This document shows, in pieces, positions 1 to 10,185 of a stretch of 64,000 nucleotides of DNA (the stretch's first letter is position 1; each line of letters starts with the position of its first letter). The notes under the pieces were generated by a model that saw nothing but the letters and a program-made list of their open reading frames with translations, was not told the DNA's origin and ran no database searches. This stretch comes from Takakia lepidozioides (taxonomy: Eukaryota; Streptophyta; Takakiopsida; Takakiales; Takakiaceae): assembly GCA_030704615.1 (NCBI GenBank), contig CM060734.1, forward strand, positions 10,354,001 through 10,418,000. The letters run 5' to 3'. The position numbers and the translations under genes are program-made.

Positions 1-782
1 CAGCGAAGTATTGCACTGCAACCCTGTCCATTTCAAAGAAGATGAAGCAGCCAGTGTTTGTGTACTATGAGTTGGATAACTTTTACCAAAACCATCGCAG
101 ATATGTCAAGAGCAGGAGTGACAAGCAGCTGCGGGGACAGACAACCTCTACCTCTGACCTGGATTCCTGTAAACCAGAGGCCTATATTGATGGTCGTCCA
201 ATTGTTCCTTGTGGTCTCATTGCCTGGAGTTTGTTCAATGACACTTACAACTTCTCCACGAGTCAAGGTCCCCTCACCGTAAACAAGACGGGGATTTCAT
301 GGAAGAGCGACCGGCAAGACAAGTTCAGTTCCAAAGTATACCCTTCAGCATACTTTCCAAACAATAATCTGTCTGTAGGTGCAGGGATTGGAGGTGGCCA
401 GCTCGATCCAAGCAAGCCCTTGAGCGAAAACGAGGATCTGATAGTCTGGATGCGCACTGCAGCGCTCCCTACTTTCCGCAAATTATGGGGCCGTATTGAG
501 ACAGACTTAGAGGCAGGCCAGACGATTTCAGTGAATATCAACAACACCTATAACACCTACAGCTTTGGGGGAAAGAAGAAGCTGGTCCTTTCTACCACGA
601 GTTGGTTGGGCGGCAAGAATGACTTCCTCGGTTTGGCCTATCTCATTGTGGGCATTCTATGTTTTTTTCTAGCCTTTGTTTTCTTTGTTATCCACTTAAG
701 AAACCCGAGGCCCCTTGGTGATACCTCATATCTGTCTTGGAACAAGAAAAGTCCTGCGATGGGGGCAAATATTTCACGGTAG
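1..782 (+). CDS. ALIS: ALIS/CDC50-family P4-ATPase beta subunit, 3' part (5' end outside window)
   Basis: The frame is open from base 3, before the first internal ATG at 42, to the TAG at 780-782, so the 5' end of the gene lies off the left edge. ALIS/CDC50 proteins are membrane partners of P4-ATPase lipid flippases, needed for their ER exit and phospholipid transport. Diagnostic blocks seen: YYELDNFYQNHRRYVKSR, IVPCGLIAWSLFNDTY, the block around LIVWMRTAALPTFRKLW, and a single C-terminal membrane segment (about residues 200-220 from the internal Met) followed by NPRPLGDTSYLSW, the usual plant tail. Several N-x-T sites lie in the predicted lumenal part. The N-terminal cytosolic region and first membrane segment are missing. 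No frameshift or stop is seen, so this is probably a working host gene. Confidence 0.9.
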   Translation, partial: AKYCTATLSISKKMKQPVFVYYELDNFYQNHRRYVKSRSDKQLRGQTTSTSDLDSCKPEAYIDGRPIVPCGLIAWSLFNDTYNFSTSQGPLTVNKTGISWKSDRQDKFSSKVYPSAYFPNNNLSVGAGIGGGQLDPSKPLSENEDLIVWMRTAALPTFRKLWGRIETDLEAGQTISVNINNTYNTYSFGGKKKLVLSTTSWLGGKNDFLGLAYLIVGILCFFLAFVFFVIHLRNPRPLGDTSYLSWNKKSPAMGANISR

Positions 783-2877
783 TTCATATTTCCATGGTTC
801 TAGCTCACTAATCCAAAAGTGTACCATCACGGGCCACATATCACCACATGAAAAAGGTGTTATTGATTTAGAGATGACAGGTGCATCTTGCTCTTTTGAG
901 GCCTTCTATGTATCCATACTTTGATGGAGGAGAGTGTTTTCTGTAGTCTATGTGAGCTTATGGAGGATTCACAGAAGCTCTGCACCTGGTAGGATTCCAG
1001 GTGTGGGAGTTACCTTTGATAGATATACTCCAATCAGATTTCCTCAAGAAGGCTATTTAGATTAGGAAGATTTTCACATATGTACCGGGCTCACCCCTAT
1101 GGAGTGTTTTGATCGGGCTCCACCAGAAGGTAGAAACTATGCACTCAGTTAAAATATCATAATGTGGTGCATTTTTTTACCGCGGTGTTCTCAATACGGG
1201 GGGACTGCCGCCTCACTGTCCAAATTAGTTTCTTGGAATCACAGCATTGTAGCAGGTCTCATGTGAATGTCACAGCCCTTAGATCTACTGATACTTTCTT
1301 CAGTTGCTTTCTGGAAGCTTTTTTCTTCATCGGTGTAAGCTTTAGTGTGGTCAAGTGCACAAAGGGAATGGTGTAGTAGTTCTGCAGATCAAGTCAAGGG
1401 CAACACTATCGTAAGTGCAAGTAAAAAAGATTCTGGTAGACTTGAGTATCCGAGAACTGTGCGAGGTTGGCTATGTTTGTTATGAGGCATTGTTTGTAAC
1501 TGGTGAGTTGGGTGGCAATGTAAGGCCTCAATCGACGCCTCAATCGACACCTCAATCGACGTTGTCCTAGGTTTGCAAAGAGCCAGTGTTTGACCACTGG
1601 AAGCAAAGCAATTGATTCTCATTTTGGTGACATCATTTGTTGGTTCAGTGTCTTCTTTCTGACTTAGGGGTCAAGGGAGGGCACTAATGTGGTTTGGGAT
1701 CCTGGGTTTCAATGTTGATACAGCAATGTCACCTTCAGAGCTACAGCAAGTAAATGTCATGCCACCAACTTTAAGAGGGATGGCAATCCCATACAACAAC
1801 TGTCGATGTTGGGAAATCAGAAGAAACATACATTCACCCGGTTTCTTCAGCGAGAAAATTCTGATGGTTTCACTCTCCAGGTTTCTCCCTAGAAGATCTA
1901 TTCCAGGTCAAACCCTCTTTGCCCCACATCCATTGAGAATTGTAGTAATAGCAAAGCTTCAGTGTCATACCAGCAAAAAAACCTAAATATTGTAGGGTTC
2001 AAATTCTTCCACTTCTGACAGCTTAAGAGCATTTTTGTTCATGGCAAGGGTTGTCAGAAGCCTGAAGAGCATGGTCCCATGAGACACCCAGAGCCAAACA
2101 GTAATCTCATGGACACATCCTGGATGAGTGCCAAGATTGTCCACTACAAACTTTCAATCAGTACTACAGGACCTTACAGGCCATTGCAAAGTAAGGGGCC
2201 AGACACAAATGGTCTAGGAGGTGAACTACAGCTGACAATTTTGCTAGGCAGTACATTTGTCAAAAGGCTGAATCATCAACTCATGGATTTTTCCAAGTTT
2301 CTCTTCAGTCCATGAAGATGCGGACGGATGCCCATCAAAGAACCAAATGGAATATCTGAGCCTGCTTGTAATAATAGTCAACCAAGCTTCTGGTTCTCTT
2401 TCTGTTTAGCTTCCCCTCCCCCTTGTAAACTAACTCAGCTTGCCCAAACAGCATATGCCCAGAGTGCCAGTACCGTTTCACACAACTATTGAGAATGCCT
2501 TGGAGTAAGCCCGTGTACTCAAACCTTCTCTATTTTCAGCTCAAAGATTGTGAGATGCATTGTGGCATCTAATGGGAGTTGACTGAAACTTCTGTCCTGA
2601 TGTTGCATTTGGCTTCAAACAAGCAGCAGAAGTACAATCTAACCCTCTTGCACTAGCATGCCGTTGCAGGGAGTGTGTGAATGCCGACAAACATTGAAAG
2701 CAGCCATCTCCTGAGACGCCCGTACAATGGACAAAATTTGAAAAATGTCTTTGTAAAATCATTCTTCGGCTCGCAGTTGTGGAGCTGCTCTAGTGTTTTC
2801 AGCAGAGCTCCTAATGTCTGACTCCCAGTATGCCGCTACGTCATCCAAATCCAAAATAGGAGTTCAGCCACAAGGCC
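783..2877. other. 3' flank and intergenic DNA without a recognised gene
   Basis: I see no protein family, RNA gene or clear transposon end here. Short open frames exist (for example near 1687-1986 and 2079-2315) but show no recognisable motif or splice context. The one visible structure is a 12-bp triplicate at 1525-1560. Confidence 0.5.
1525..1560. repeat. 12-bp direct repeat, three copies
   Basis: The unit GCCTCAATCGAC occurs three times head to tail; the third copy starts with A instead of G. Confidence 0.8.
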
Positions 2878-3279
2878 GTGGTGCACTGGAGCAGAGGAGA
2901 AAAAGTTGCACAAGTTTTTGCAATCAGACGTGGTTGCAGCCGGACACGCTCTACACGAGGCAACCACGAGCGGGGGTTCATTAGCAACGAACAGTTTGTT
3001 CTGTTTGAAGGAGATGCAGTCCTTCGCAACGAGGACACCCGCAACCGTCTCAAAGCTTTCGAGTTGAGAGACCGTCAGACCCTACCTTTATTTTCTTTAG
3101 TATTCAGTGAGCGGGAGATAGGGAAGTATTATTTTGTCTCTACCTGGCAGAGAGAAGAGGAGGGCTGGTTAGAGAGGGCTACTGTAGCTTGGGATAAGGT
3201 TAGTGGTAGGTTTCTAGACATAGATATACCTCCTACACCTTACCATTTTGCAGAGCGAGGCACTTTGAGAGAAGTCTAG
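2878..3279 (+). other. Unidentified open frame, 133 codons
   Basis: The frame runs from ATG 2878 to TAG 3279. The product is charged (motifs such as GRFLDIDIPPTPYHFAERG and SEREIGKYYFVSTW) and its composition is compatible with a real protein. It ends about 60-100 bp before sequence homologous to the leader of the family D retroelement, so it may be host DNA beside an insertion or an unrecognised element part. No family is assigned. Confidence 0.25.
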
Positions 3280-3894
3280 CAGTTGATAGCATAGATCAGG
3301 ATTAAATCTTGCTTGGTCGGGCATTTTTTCTTCCCCTCCGTCTCTTTACTATTTTCATTACTTTGTAGTTATAGTTGTCAAGGCCTACATAGGCGGAGGC
3401 TACATAGTCAGTCCGGATTTTTGGGCTGGGGTATTCTGCAGGAGCAGCACTGCGGAGGGATTTTGGTGTGGGGGTGTGGATGTTTTGATTTCTTGTGTTT
3501 GGACCCCCCCCACACACTATGCGTCATGTTGGTTTTGTGTGGGCGCTTGCTTTCATAGGGATTAGGCCGGATTTGATCACCGGTCAATCTTAGAGTATGC
3601 TATCGGTGGTAAGGCTGGAGTGATGACCAGCAAGACGACCAGTGTTTCTTCTATGGTCAGGCTGGGGTTGATGACCAGCCAACCATATGAGTTCTTGCGA
3701 TGGATGCAGGTGCAGGTGCCCTTAGCCACTGGGATATGACCCTTAAACCGCAACAGATACCCACCCGTGTCACTATTAGAGTTAGTACTAGAGCTGGGGG
3801 AGGTGCGGGTTGTGAGTGTTATCACGGAGTTACCCAAAGGTTTTGAGGGGAGTACGGCTACAGACAGTAGCAGTGAGAATGGGTTCACAAGACA

Positions 3895-4990
3895 AGGTGT
3901 TCGGTTCAGACCACCTTCACCTTCACCCTCAACTGGTGCAGAGTCTGACACAGACTCGGAGGCTTCATCAACAAGTGTGCAGTTTCTTTTGCCATTGTTT
4001 GTGGGACGACATGGAGGAGATGTATGGAGCTCCCAAGGGGCCTCGTAGGTACTTTGGAGCTGTGGGCACAATCGAGCTAGATAACATTATCCAGGAGTTC
4101 GACAGCTGGTGTGATTTGCAGCAGATGCGCAATCCACAGCTGTTCACCCCATTCATGGCATGGAAGGGACTGTTCCAGCATTTGGAAGGCCTGCCTATGG
4201 ATGATTACCACAAGTTCAGGTGAGAACATGAAGCAGAGATTGAGGAGTGGAGGATGTATTGGTCACCTGACTACGTCTCAATTACTCGAGGCACGACGCG
4301 ACCAGTACTAGCTGCATCAGCACCAACATCTCTCACTGCCAGCACTAGTAGTGGAACAAGTAGTGCCGGTACTTCTGCAGGTGGTACCAGTTCTAAACGT
4401 GCTACCACTCCTCCTGCCACGACCACAACACTTGTGCCTAGATTCAACCCGGTGGTGGAGTTCTTTGAGGAATTGAGGAGGAACTACCAAGGCGTACGGA
4501 CAGAGAAGCTGCGAAGTTTGCAAGACTTCCAACGCAAGTCTAGTGAGAGCTTGCAAGAGGCCTATACTCATATGAGGTGCTTGATAAGTGTGACCCAAGG
4601 GATTACTGAAGCTCAGGCAGTCCAGTTCTGGTATGGAATTTTTGACAAGGAGCTCAGGAGAAGGGTGCGGGATGCAACCCTGTTACAAGCGGCTCAACCC
4701 ACATTAGCATATGTGTTTCTGCTGGCTGAGTGGATTGAGCTCAACATGGTGGAGGAGCGAGTTGTTACCATTGGATTTGGCAAGGACATACCTGCACGAG
4801 GCGCAGCTGCCAGCCAATAGGCACAAGGGACTGCCCTACAGCGTGGTCAAGGGGGCAAGGTTGCCCAACCCAAATTCCATGGAGCTTACAGGAGACCTCA
4901 GGTGCAGAGGCCAGTAGCTTCTTTTGCCTGCACAGTTGCAGTGTGGGCATTATGGCAAGTATGGGCATGGAGAGGCCCAGTGTTATGACT
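3895..4990 (+). pseudogene. Retrotransposon gag (family D copy 1), broken
   Basis: Capsid-like protein of an LTR retrotransposon. After a frameshift near 3990-4010 the frame reads MEEMYGAPKGPRRYFGAVG and continues to about 4820, interrupted by a TGA at 4221 where the minus-strand copy near 28.8 kb has an Arg codon. The core block (VEFFEELRRNYQGVRTEKL, then LQEAYTHMRCLI and EAQAVQFWYGI) has the helical pattern of Ty3 retrotrans_gag domains. A Ser/Thr/Ala-rich linker lies at about 4310-4430. Downstream near 4935-4990, in another frame, is a zinc-knuckle spacing C-x2-Y-x4-H-x4-C in which the second Cys is Tyr. Not expected to be functional. Confidence 0.7.
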
Positions 4991-5057
4991 TGCACCTTAA
5001 GTTGCGGCGAGGCCAGTTCCAAGGGAACAATGGTGGCCGGGGGCGAGGTGCTACAGC

Positions 5058-5455
5058 TGTCAAGTTAAATAAATACAATGTGAAACTAACTGAATGAATC
5101 TAGTTATTTGTATTTAACACTTGGAATTAGTTCAAGTGTTAAGTCAGGTGTCAAGTTTAGCTTGACACCTGAACCATCTTAGCTTCACGAGCTCGTTAGT
5201 CGTGCGGCTCATTTCTCTCGAGTTGAGCCTGCATGACCGAGCTTCCTCGCTGCTTAGCATTTGAGTGTACTTATGGAGGGAGAGTAGGATGTTGTGGGGT
5301 GGAGTCCCAATAGCTTGGGGTACCCCTGGCTCGACTCTTATTTTAACGAGTGATTGTGTTGTATTTTGTGTCTCTGTGTCATCAGAGAGTGTGAGTTTAA
5401 TTTTCAATCACTCGAGAGAGATGACTATCTACTTGTCTAGCAAGGATGCCTCGGC
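5058..5455 (+). repeat. LTR-like block of family D copy 1
   Basis: Starts TGTCAAGTTA and shares with the LTRs at 29814 and 39495-40001 the block CTCGAGTTGAGCCT. It also shares with copy 3 a later CTCGAGA(G/A)AGATGA that is the inverse of the CTCGAG-containing block upstream. The sequence is clearly more diverged than copies 3 and 4. The 3' end is estimated. Confidence 0.5.
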
Positions 5456-5459
5456 GTGA

Positions 5460-5560
5460 GCCTGGTGGCGTGAGCGCAGCCGCACTCACGCCACGTCACC
5501 TTGAACGAACGCCACGTCACCGGGCTCACTCCACGTCATCGAGCTTAAAAGCCACGTCAA
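5460..5560. repeat. Array of four CCACGTCA motifs
   Basis: CCACGTCA occurs near 5491, 5511, 5532 and 5553, with GCGTGAGC motifs just before. Similar arrays lie at 22476-22608 and 44657-44790. The ACGT core is a known plant bZIP binding core, but here the motif seems to belong to a repeat family. The arrays at 5.5 and 22.5 kb bracket the methyltransferase/transposase pair. Confidence 0.6.
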
Positions 5561-5654
5561 CGCGCGTCAATTAAGAAGCAGACTGTATTTCCGCGGAAGA
5601 GCACCCTCAACCGCGGAAACAAGTTCGACGAAATAATAAAAGGACGTGGTCATC

Positions 5655-5875
5655 CCCACCTAAAAGCAACAATTGAATGCAGGATGGATGAATGTAGAGT
5701 GGATGAGAAATATATGGATATGTGAGAACAATGCAAACGAATGAATGAATGTGGGATGGATGTTGAATGGTGGAAAACATTCTTGAATGGAGGATGCATG
5801 AATACACAATAGATGAATGCACAATGGATATGACATGAGTGTGAGGGGTTGAGGGGATGGATTCATGAAGATTGA
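5655..5875. repeat. Degenerate GGATG/GAATG microsatellite
   Basis: The stretch is built from imperfect repeats of GGATGAATG, GAATGAATG and GTGGATGAG. Open frames across it on the minus strand are by-products of the low complexity. Confidence 0.7.
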
Positions 5876-6336
5876 CATTTGAATCCGAGTAGATTGTTTG
5901 AATCACCTTTTTTTCTGCCGGAACAAATGCAATGAGGCAAAGGAATTCAATGAGTTCCGAATAGGATATAAATTGAACAAAATAAATGCGAAGTTCAGTC
6001 TGATCCAGAGTCAGTACAATGTATCCCCGCGTCCACTGCATCCAAGTCCAAGAATTTCAGAACTCCGGATCTACGATGGCTACTCCTGCGATCGGGCAAT
6101 AAGAAGTCAGGGGATAGAGCCTCGGCCATTTCAAGTGCAATTGCTTCGGCATAGACAGGAAGCACAAAAGTGGAAAGGGGACTGTCGAAAACAGTCTCAG
6201 CACAAATGGGGGTTTAACCTGAAGATCCATCGTTGTCGTTCCTGCAAGTCAAAGCATGATAAAAGTTATTACTACAATTTTGATGTATGCAAAATTGAAC
6301 AAGCACCCAAACTGGAATGACATTTCCATGGCCGAC
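5876..6336. other. Region beyond the methyltransferase 3' end
   Basis: No recognised gene. On the minus strand a possible acceptor (CTTGCAG) lies near 6247 with about 60 open codons after it. Joining it to the donor-like GTGAGTAAG at 6344-6336 would create an immediate stop, so I do not call an exon. Confidence 0.3.
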
Positions 6337-7448
6337 TTACTCACATGAGAAGTCGTTGTCGATCTGCTTATCCTCGGTATCCTCATCATTTCTGATTTGA
6401 ATTTGTTCGGTCTGTGTGCCAAACGTAGAGCCAGACACAAGAGGGAGGAGGACACTCTTGAATAGTTCGGTGTCGCCCTCCATGCCAAAAAAGCTTCTCC
6501 CACCAACCTTGCAAGCACGGTAAGTCGCACCTGCCAAGACAGAAAGCCTCAAGAAGGTTGTAGAAGATGCAAAATCGGATGCAAACTGGAAGACCTTCAT
6601 AATGGAAACAGTATTGAACCAACGAACCTGTGGATAGTGTGAGGTCGACCACCCTTGCAGAATGGTGGTTGCATGACTCCAAGAGCGTCTGCATGAACGC
6701 CGGGGTTCTCTCCCTTGCACCTCTCCACGGAAACCTGTCTGGTCTTTTGGCTGTCTGACTGGAGTGCATGAAATTGTACAGCATGTCATCCCAATGCGGT
6801 TCATATGGGGGGTTGACAAAACACCCTTGGTCAGAAATTTCAAAGCTGCGAATGGATGAAGGTGTTTTGGAAGTGCGAATCCGCCTCAGGCAGATTGCCT
6901 CAAACATCCTTGTCTGGCAAAGATGCAAGGTAGGAGCGAGACATAGAAATTCTGGCGCAGGAAAGAACAGAACATGGACTGCAAATGTAAACTACAATGG
7001 AATGTTTTTGTGATGATCGGTGCCGATCATCACATATGGTGGTAGAGCAAGCCAGCAGAAACAACTGAAAAGACATTGGAAAACAGTTCAGAGTAGGGCG
7101 GTGCCATACCAGCTGTCCAGGGCAACCACCTTTCAGAAGGTACAGGATGTTCACACAATTCCATGTCCTCAGAATTTCGAACCCAGACGAGTTCAGGAAT
7201 GATGCCAGACCCTTACGACTATCCTTATCACATGATTGGAAGAGCAAAAGCGTTCCTGCATCTGAAAGGAAATTATTGCAGAAGCCGAATACCCAACTCC
7301 AGTAGTTCTCATCGAATCTGTTCCAGGATGGAGTCTTTCCCTTTGGAGGAACGTCGGGGACAGGCAGGCCATCTGGGATGTCAAGGATGACCATGTCAGC
7401 GGCAAAGGGTTTTTGAACACCGCATACGAATGAGGGACCATTGCTCAC
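6337..7448 (-). CDS. Beta-class DNA amino-methyltransferase catalytic exons
   Basis: Exons 7448-7110, 6913-6628 and 6530-6337, joined in phase at both inner junctions. Read in order: MVILDIPDGLP (motif IV position, usually D/N/S-P-P-Y/W), WSWVFGFCNNFLSDAGTLL and LLFQSCD (strand after IV), WNCVNILYLLKGG (near VIII), the helix before motif I, RVVDLTLSTG joined across the intron to ATYRACKVGGRSFFGMEGD (motif I DxxxxTGAT and the following GRxFxGxE), and an acidic tail. The layout IV...X-I-II matches phage and bacterial beta-class enzymes. DIPD in place of DPPY/W argues for reduced or lost catalysis unless this subfamily varies there. Intron 7109-6914 contains one copy of the 24-bp palindrome. Confidence 0.6.
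7010..7033. repeat. 24-bp near-palindrome, isolated copy
   Basis: Arms GTGATGATCGG and CCGATCATCAC around a central TG. It lies inside a predicted intron of the methyltransferase gene, 1.8 kb from the main cluster, so the motif is not confined to one tandem array. Confidence 0.9.
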
Positions 7449-7564
7449 CTGCAGCATACCGGTATAATTTCAAGTCAAACAGAAATGAGGGTCCCAACAG
7501 AAACCATCATCTACATTGGCATACACAAAATTCGAAAGTCCCATGTGAAGAGAAAGATTCTTAC

Positions 7565-8061
7565 CAGATTAAGAAATGAATCATGTTATCCCAAGTTGGT
7601 GATGGCACCCCCGAGTAACTCTTTCTCCGAGTCTCCATCATCGTCATCCATCCCTCATTCACAATCTTGATCTGCCCTGCCAAGTCCGCACGGGAAGGGT
7701 GTGGCTTGGCATCAAATGGACATTGAACAGTGAGGGTGTACCTCCCAGCGGTCTCATCTTTCTCCTTGTCCTCACCTTTCTCCTTTTCCGTCTCTTTATC
7801 CTTTGCCTTCTCCTTCCCCTTAGCCTTCTCCTTCTCTTTGTCCTTAGGCTTCCCAGGTGACTTGGCTACTACCTCCGGAGCCTTTGGATCTTTCCCCTTT
7901 CGACCAGCCTTCCTGCCTTTCTGTGGAGTTGCCTACGCGTCTGGCTCCTTGGCGGCCAATGAAGCAATGTTCCTCTGGTACTCTTCGTCGTTCAAAGGTG
8001 CCAGCATCTCCGCATGGTTGTTCATATACTTCATTTGCTGCTCTTGAAATGTCCTGTCGAT
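7565..8061 (-). CDS. Lys/Glu-rich linker exon with an in-frame TAG
   Basis: The acceptor TTTGCAG precedes 8061. The exon starts IDRTFQEQQMKYMNNHAEML, followed by an in-frame TAG at 7935-7933. About 55 residues of almost pure Lys/Glu/Ala/Gly follow (for example KDKEKEKAKGKEKAKDKE), then a folded-looking end, QCPFDAKPHPSRADLAG and VNEGWMTMMETRR. The donor is either GTAAGA after 7565, which leaves the next exon one base out of phase, or GTGCCA after 7609, which keeps phase. The long open frame after the TAG suggests a recent single-base loss. Confidence 0.45.
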
Positions 8062-8177
8062 CTGCAAACAGGGAATACACATTGCCTACTTAAGAAATAT
8101 GTAACGTTTGGACTTGAAATGCGCACAACATGCAATTTGAAAGGCTATGGGTTTCTGAGGAAGTCCTACTTGTTCAC

Positions 8178-8798
8178 GTCATGTATAGCTGTCAAAAGTC
8201 TGGCGATGTCGTTCCCAGGATCCAGAACCATTGCCTCCACAGCACAATGCTTGTCCTTGTCTTTTGAATGGTGTTTCGCAATGTACCCCATCCAAGCTAG
8301 CAAGCGATGGTTCCCGTCCCAGACATAGAACATGTGGTTGCAGAACTGCTGGGTGTTATGTCTAAGCAGCAGAGAGTCTTCGAACTCGTCATTCACATCC
8401 TTCCAGCAATCATCCCAGTTGTTCGTAATCTCTAGGCTCACTTTTGTGCTGTGACCATTAGTATCCTTCAATGAGACGTAAAAAACTTGTGCACCCATTC
8501 TATACCCGTGCAGGAAATCTGTTTCCAACTTGGTAATGTCATGCGAAAGTGGAGGACAAACAACAGGCATGGAGATCATCTGGCAGAGAGGGATTTCAAG
8601 ACGTCCTCTAGAGACGATCATGTCCCTAATAACCTCCTGGGAATTTACCTTTTGATATGACATAAGTTGTTTCACCTTGTCAAGGTAGTGCAATTCAGGC
8701 TCGTCAGTGTCTTCGCTGTTCTCAGAACTCTTTGTGGAGTCGTCCCCTTCTCCAGAGCCCTTTGCATCTGTTTCTGCCTGCTTGGACTTTACATTATT
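8178..8798 (-). CDS. ParB/Srx-like domain exon
   Basis: An exon of 207 codons between an acceptor (TATGCAG) and a donor at 8177. After an acidic Ser/Glu segment comes a globular region ending in FYVWDGNHRLLAWMGYIAKH and VEAMVLDPGNDIARLLTAIHD. The GNHR motif inside a hydrophobic strand-helix context is the signature of ParB/Srx-fold domains (GxxR-type core). In phages and bacteria such domains occur next to, or fused with, beta-class DNA methyltransferases, the same combination as here. Role inferred: DNA binding or nucleotide-dependent clamping that guides the methyltransferase. The family call rests on one motif and on the company it keeps. Confidence 0.55.
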
Positions 8799-8866
8799 CT
8801 GCATACCCAAAACCGCCACAACAGCAACATTCAACTGGTGTTCAGGAAAACAAACATTTTAACACA

Positions 8867-9426
8867 GTGACGATCGGTACCGACCATCACTTTGTCTTCT
8901 AACAAATGAATGGAAATCCTACTTGGTTTCCCAATGCACCTTGACTCCGTTCTCACTAGACTGCGATGATCGGTGCCGACCATCAGGATGATGCAAGCGA
9001 TGGTCGGTACCGCACATCACCACAAGACAGCATTGGGATGCAAACACCCACGAGGTCTAAATGTGATGGTCGGCACCGATCATCACTAGAAGTCAGAACC
9101 CATTCTATCACTCATTGAACTTGATGTCCTCTTTTGGATTCTGGTGCATTGCCAATCTGTTCAAAAAGTGATGGTCGGTACCGATCATCACAATCAGACT
9201 GCCTTGGGAAGCACAACCCATGAGGTCTAAATGTGATGGTCGGCACCGATCATCACTATAAGTCAGAATCCCCTCTATCACACATTGAACTTGATGTCCT
9301 CTCTTGGATTCTGGTGCATTGCCAATCTGTTCAAAAAGTGATGATCGGTACCGATCATCACAATCAGATTGCATTAGGAAGCGAACCCCATGACGTCTAA
9401 GTGTGATGGCCGGCACCGATCATCAC
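8867..9426. repeat. Left cluster of eight 24-bp palindromes, with a 170-bp tandem unit
   Basis: Copies start at 8867, 8963, 8997, 9063, 9168, 9233, 9338 and 9403. The arm is GTGATGGTCGG or GTGATGATCGG (first bases sometimes GCG) and the centre TACC, CACC or TGCC. From 9168 the spacing alternates 65 and 105 bp: a 170-bp unit with two palindromes is repeated (9168 to 9338, and 9233 to 9403). The cluster lies in the predicted intron 8799-17212 of the methyltransferase gene and is cut by the chromovirus at 9457. Confidence 0.9.
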
Positions 9427-9452
9427 TCTTAGTCAGAATCCTTTCTTTCACC

Positions 9453-9457
9453 CACTG
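9453..9457. repeat. Target-site duplication CACTG, left
   Basis: CACTG directly precedes the LTR start TGTCGCGC. The same five bases follow the other LTR at 16421-16425, as expected for a Ty3 integrase. Confidence 0.9.
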
Positions 9458-10185
9458 TGTCGCGCACCTCACTTCGGTAAACTCCCCTTCAAGTCATAGT
9501 TACTCGCTTTGATGCGCGCGCCTGACTCCCAACCTGGCCGCCGGGCCAACTTGGAGCTTCGGCTGCTCACCGGGACATAACGGTCCCCTTTCGCTTCCCT
9601 CTAAAACCCTCCACCTAATTGGGACTAGGAGAATTCCCTTTGGTAGATGGCAGTCCGAAACAGCTCCCCACTCTTTGGTCGCTTTCCGGCTCGCTCGCTT
9701 ACTCACTAGTTTTTGGTCACCAACGGGCTTGCACCGTTCTCGGGGTTACTACTCCCTTATATATACTTTTGTAGCTGTCCGCGGGGGTTCCACAACCAGC
9801 CATGCCATTTTATGGCGAACCACCACGAAAACCCTCGACTCCCGGTGATGAGTCGCGGTGAGTCTTGGCCCGCTCACCACGGCCCCTATGGACCATGATG
9901 AGTCCCAAAACTCCCCACGACTCCCACCACGAGGTCTCCGCCCCCATGGTGAGTCCTATGCCACCCCCACTAAGTCCCGCTAAGCTACCACCACCCCTTG
10001 TGGAGCCACCCCCACCGCAACCCGGTGTGTGGGGCTTCCACCTAGTGAGCGCCTCCGCTTCCCTGAGTGCCTTGGGCACTCAAGGGTGCTTCAGCCCCCC
10101 ATACCTATCGCTGCCGCTGCCCCCACCATAGGGGCAGCCCCTCATGTGTCCCGACCCCCTGCCCTCAAGGCAAAGGGCCGCGACA
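9458..10185 (-). repeat. Chromovirus 3' LTR (left copy)
   Basis: 728 bp, bounded by TGTCGCG and CGCGACA. It lies downstream of pol in the element's orientation. The internal side next to 10185 is purine-rich on the minus strand (GGTAGGGGTGTG), a fair polypurine-tract candidate. Confidence 0.95.

Larger units (their letters stand above)
3340..5455 (+). mobile_element. Family D Ty3-like retroelement, copy 1: leader, gag and 3' LTR-like end, pol deleted
   Basis: The leader (about 3340-3890) matches the leader of copy 3 at about 31250-31800 by eye: same order of CAGTCCGG, TTTTGGTGTGGGG and TTGATTTCTTGTGTTTGGA blocks. Gag follows, then after a short linker an LTR-like block starting TGTCAAGTTA at 5058. 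Copy 3 has the same start at 29814, and copy 4 has it in reverse at 40001. Protease, methyltransferase, RT and integrase are all missing, so this copy is internally deleted and non-autonomous. Confidence 0.65.

Noticed and set aside
6050-6320. Extra 3' exon of the methyltransferase gene or a plus-strand gene at 5898-6320
   Set aside because: Joining at the GTGAGT donor gives an immediate stop, and neither strand shows a domain; overlapping open frames are likely chance.
7730-8047. Ser/Phe-rich plus-strand protein opposite the methyltransferase linker
   Set aside because: It is the antisense shadow of the Lys/Glu-rich linker exon.
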